Source: Verrucomicrobiaceae bacterium | GTDB taxonomy: Bacteria; Verrucomicrobiota; Verrucomicrobiia; Verrucomicrobiales; Verrucomicrobiaceae | Assembly: GCA_016795485.1 (NCBI GenBank) | Contig: JAEUHM010000027.1 | Coordinates: 124,001 to 188,000 of the forward strand | Direction of reading: 5' to 3' | Length of the DNA stretch: 64,000 nucleotides | In this document: one piece after another, positions 61,549 to 64,000 of the stretch | How positions within the stretch are numbered: the first letter of the stretch is position 1 | Layout of the letters: every line of letters begins with the position of its first letter | The notes under the pieces: model-generated | Told to the model about the DNA's origin: nothing | The model's database searches: none | Seen by the model: only the letters and a program-made list of their open reading frames with translations | Program-made: the position numbers and the translations under genes

Positions 61549-62241
61549 ATGGATGTGACACTTCAGCATGGCGTTTTCGCCGCTGCATTGCTGCTACCCA
61601 TCGCTGTGGCCGTGGTGGTGATGGTTGTGCCGGGGAGGCGCAAGGAGGTCTCTGGCGTCAAAGTCGGCAACCCACTCGCTGATCTCCCAGTTGCGCCCAG
61701 GAATGAGGCTGAGGTCATGCCGCTGGTGCATCTTTGTCGTCAACTGACTGTGCAAGACATGGAAGGCTATATATTAGGGTTACGTCACCTTCCGGTGGAG
61801 CGCGCGGCTCCAGTGCTTGAGCGTCATGTGCGTGGCGATGATCCAGCGTTGCAACTTTACTCCCAGGCAGTGCTTCAAGATGGGAAAGACCAGTTGCTGC
61901 ATCGCTTCCAGCAATTGCTTCAGCTTCCTGTTACCGATTCCCGAGCAGCGACTTGGCTTCTTGAGGCGGGGCTTCGTCTGGCAAATCCCACGCTCAACAC
62001 CATCTCCGAGCGTGAAGTGTGGCTAGAGCGCCTTGTAGCTTTGGCAAAGGAAAGACTGGCAAGTGCACCGCCCACTCCGGCCCTGCTTTCGGCTGCTGTG
62101 AGTGTTTTCAATCAAGCGGGTATGCCTGAGCAAGGAGAAGTGCTGCTCAGGGCACTCCCCGCTGGCTCTCCCTTGCGGGAGACGCTGGAAAGGCAGACCC
62201 AGCACCTGCTTCACCAGAGGAGGCTGGCTTTGCGGGCCTGA
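61549..62241 (+). CDS. pelE: PelE-like membrane protein with TPR-like helices
   Basis: A 230-residue protein started at 61549, 7 bp after the pelD stop. The first 30 residues form a membrane span (GVFAAALLLPIAVAVVVMVV); the rest is a helical repeat region (TWLLEAGLRLANPTLNTISE, VFNQAGMPEQGEVLLRALPA). PelE in P. aeruginosa has membrane segments and TPRs and binds PelD. Position between pelD and pelF supports this assignment more than the sequence itself. It is shorter than P. aeruginosa PelE. Confidence 0.65.
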   Translation: MDVTLQHGVFAAALLLPIAVAVVVMVVPGRRKEVSGVKVGNPLADLPVAPRNEAEVMPLVHLCRQLTVQDMEGYILGLRHLPVERAAPVLERHVRGDDPALQLYSQAVLQDGKDQLLHRFQQLLQLPVTDSRAATWLLEAGLRLANPTLNTISEREVWLERLVALAKERLASAPPTPALLSAAVSVFNQAGMPEQGEVLLRALPAGSPLRETLERQTQHLLHQRRLALRA

Positions 62242-62248
62242 TTTCACC

Positions 62249-63793
62249 ATGTCGAAGTCGCAGGAGAACGTTGCCGACATCTGCCTCATCCTGGAAGGCA
62301 CCTACCCTTATGTTAGTGGCGGTGTGTCCACATGGGTCCATCAGATCTTGGAGATGTATCCGGAGTGGAAGTTCGCGTTGTTCTACCTGGGTGCTCAAAA
62401 GGACCCTTCCAACAAGCCCAAATACTCCCTGCCTTCCAATGTCGTTGGCCTCACCGAAGTCTACTTGTTTGATGATGACCCCTCAGACCACAGAAAGGGA
62501 AACCTCAGTCACGCACGGTGGGCTAAGTTCTTTGAAAACATCCGCCGCATGGGCGTGAGAGTCCCACGGGGCGATGCAGTAGACGTCGAGCTCTTCCAGC
62601 AGGCCTTTGATACCATCAGCCAGGAGACTTCGGTCGGGTTCGACTCTTTTTGGCGACACCATGAGACATGGGACATCTTGCGAGAAGTCTATGAGCGCTA
62701 TGCTGCAGACGACTCCTTCCTCGACTTCTTTTGGACACTGCGCTTCCTCCTACAGCCCATTTGGCGACTCTCCCGGGCGATGAGCAATGTGCCGCGCGCG
62801 CGCCTTTATCACACAGCTTGCACGGGTTATGCAGGACTCACAGCAGCCATCGCTGCGTCACACTACAAGCGCCCGCTCGTGCTCACCGAGCATGGCATTT
62901 ACCTCCGGGAGCGGATCGCAGACATCAGCCGGTCCAAATGGATCCCTGATCAGCACTACAAGCATCCCGGCCTGAGCGATCCACTCGGCACTCTTCGGCG
63001 TTTGTGGATCGGGTTCTTCGATGTGGCCGCACGCATGTGTTATCACAAGTCAGACACCATTGTGTCTCTCTTTGAGAAGAACGCCCAGGCTCAAGTCCGC
63101 TTCGGGGCAAATGACGAGCGCATCCGCATCATCCCCAACGGCATTGAGACCGAGCAGTTCACTCCGCTGGCCAGTGCACGTGAGGAGCGCAAGAAGCGGC
63201 AGCCCAGCAGCAAAGTCGTTGGCTTCCTCGGTCGTGTGGTGACCATCAAGGATATCAAAACACTGCTGCGTGCGGCGAGGAAAGTCATCTCAGCTCTGCC
63301 TGACGCCAGGTTCCTCGTTGCCGGACCCACCGAGGAAGAGCCAGACTACTACCGCGAGTGCCTGGATCTCCGTCAGCAACTTCACCTCCAGCGTGAGGTC
63401 GAGTTCGTTGGCTCGCAGAACCGCATGGACTTCTTGCCCAAGTTAGACCTTATGATTCTAACAAGCATCAGCGAGGGACTTCCCTTCGTCGTGTTGGAGT
63501 CGCTCGCCGCCGGTGTGCCAGTCGTTTCCACTGACGTGGGAGCCTGTTCAGAGATCATCCTCGGTTCCAGCATGGAGCAGCCACCGCTCGGTGCAGCAGG
63601 ATGCATCGCCCCAGTGGGTAACACTGAGGAGCTCGCTCAGGCCGTCATCCAAGTGCTCACAGACACTACTCTTCTTGCCAAAATGAGTGATGCCGGGCGC
63701 GCCCGCGTCACGCGCAACTACCACAGCAAGAGCATCCGTCTGGCCTACTCACGCCTCTACTCCGAACTCCTGGCCAAGACGGCCGCAACCTGA
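62249..63793 (+). CDS. pelF: PelF glycosyltransferase (GT4)
   Basis: A 514-residue cytosolic glycosyltransferase. Its N-terminus ICLILEGTYPYVSGGVSTWV is the PelF hallmark, followed by KFALFYLGAQKD and SLPSNVVGLTEVYLFDDDP. The GT-B C-terminal half has IIPNGIETEQFTPL, VGFLGRVVTIKDIKTLLRA, RFLVAGPTEEEPDYY, and the donor-site EX7E motif ISEGLPFVVLESLAAGVPVVS. PelF uses UDP-GlcNAc to polymerise the Pel polysaccharide. The start at 62249 is 7 bp after the pelE stop; frames further upstream run through pelE. Confidence 0.93.
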   Translation: MSKSQENVADICLILEGTYPYVSGGVSTWVHQILEMYPEWKFALFYLGAQKDPSNKPKYSLPSNVVGLTEVYLFDDDPSDHRKGNLSHARWAKFFENIRRMGVRVPRGDAVDVELFQQAFDTISQETSVGFDSFWRHHETWDILREVYERYAADDSFLDFFWTLRFLLQPIWRLSRAMSNVPRARLYHTACTGYAGLTAAIAASHYKRPLVLTEHGIYLRERIADISRSKWIPDQHYKHPGLSDPLGTLRRLWIGFFDVAARMCYHKSDTIVSLFEKNAQAQVRFGANDERIRIIPNGIETEQFTPLASAREERKKRQPSSKVVGFLGRVVTIKDIKTLLRAARKVISALPDARFLVAGPTEEEPDYYRECLDLRQQLHLQREVEFVGSQNRMDFLPKLDLMILTSISEGLPFVVLESLAAGVPVVSTDVGACSEIILGSSMEQPPLGAAGCIAPVGNTEELAQAVIQVLTDTTLLAKMSDAGRARVTRNYHSKSIRLAYSRLYSELLAKTAAT

Positions 63794-63801
63794 CCTCCTT
63801 C

Positions 63802-64000
63802 ATGGCCGGCATCGCCTTCCAACTCCGACGTCTCAGCCAGTCCACCACTTACGCGGGCAAGCTCGGGGCTTATGCCTCTGCCGCCGTCATCAGTGCTGGC
63901 CCCTGGATGATCTCCATCGTCGCGCTGATGCTCCTCACCTACCTGCTTCACCAGAAGCTCGACGGCGATACCATCCGCTTGTTCAACGCCTGCGTCACGC
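63802..64000 (+). CDS. pelG: PelG membrane protein, 5' part
   Basis: Only 66 codons are in the window. They read MAGIAFQLRRLSQSTTYAGK then LGAYASAAVISAGPWMISI and VALMLLTYLLHQKL, the characteristic PelG start, a multi-span membrane protein that works with PelD, PelE and PelF in Pel export. It starts 8 bp after pelF stops, so the four genes form one operon. The rest is outside the window. Confidence 0.92.
   Translation, partial: MAGIAFQLRRLSQSTTYAGKLGAYASAAVISAGPWMISIVALMLLTYLLHQKLDGDTIRLFNACVT

Noticed and set aside
1-64000. tRNA, rRNA or riboswitch genes
   Set aside because: No cloverleaf, rRNA signature or known riboswitch consensus was recognised by eye; a covariance-model search was not possible.

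Overview
The window looks like a chromosomal segment of a Verrucomicrobiota bacterium, probably Verrucomicrobiales. The evidence is a paired DUF1592/DUF1552 cytochrome-type module, Tat-exported Gfo/Idh/MocA oxidoreductases, many secreted sialidase-like, SGNH and beta-helix proteins, a giant ELWxxDGT-repeat protein, and Verrucomicrobia-style short intergenic repeats. A planctomycete is the main alternative. No rRNA, tRNA, CRISPR array, integrase or transposase was recognised.

Left part (1-28900). It opens with the 3' end of an oxidoreductase gene, then a minus-strand run of secreted hydrolase-type genes: a sialidase-like protein, an FGE-like/sialidase fusion, a frameshifted alpha/beta hydrolase and a polysaccharide deacetylase. 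A plus-strand toroid protein with a CxxCH haem motif follows. The five-gene minus-strand operon at 6445-11684 matches the E. coli ynbABCD set (CDP-alcohol transferase, CdsA-like enzyme, hydrolase-methyltransferase, PAP2-dual-specificity phosphatase) plus a PlsC-type acyltransferase, with every gene overlapping the next by 4 bp. A block of poorly recognised membrane or secreted proteins (11877-17558) comes next, one of them split by an apparent 1-bp frameshift. After that come an esterase, the DUF1552/DUF1592 pair, a Gfo/Idh/MocA oxidoreductase, an SGNH hydrolase, and a four-gene surface-polysaccharide cluster (two GT2 enzymes, a deacetylase-like protein, a CysE-like acetyltransferase).

Middle (29000-49600). 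This holds a secreted beta-helix protein with a clear promoter and terminator, an ICMT-like membrane methyltransferase, HrpA helicase, and a 1664-residue ELWxxDGT/Ig surface protein. The most distinctive unit follows: a radical SAM/SPASM enzyme whose stop overlaps the start of a Tat lipoprotein made of WD40-like repeats and a C-terminal peptidase S74 (intramolecular chaperone) domain, with a CxC motif just before the predicted S74 cleavage serine. Next is a minus-strand cassette (HTH protein, a 42-bp tandem repeat open in several frames, an FN3-like protein, a 76-residue protein), then a TPR protein. The gaps in this stretch are rich in dispersed short repeats.

Right part (49800-64000). A minus-strand type IV pilus/type II secretion cluster has four prepilins (the first behind a near-consensus sigma70 promoter), a PilB/GspE ATPase, a response regulator, a hybrid histidine kinase and a GspG-like protein. 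A ceramidase-like enzyme follows. The window ends in a plus-strand pelD-pelE-pelF-pelG exopolysaccharide locus, with pelG cut by the window edge. Surface structures and envelope lipids are the common theme. Functions are inferred from family recognition by eye; no database search was run.
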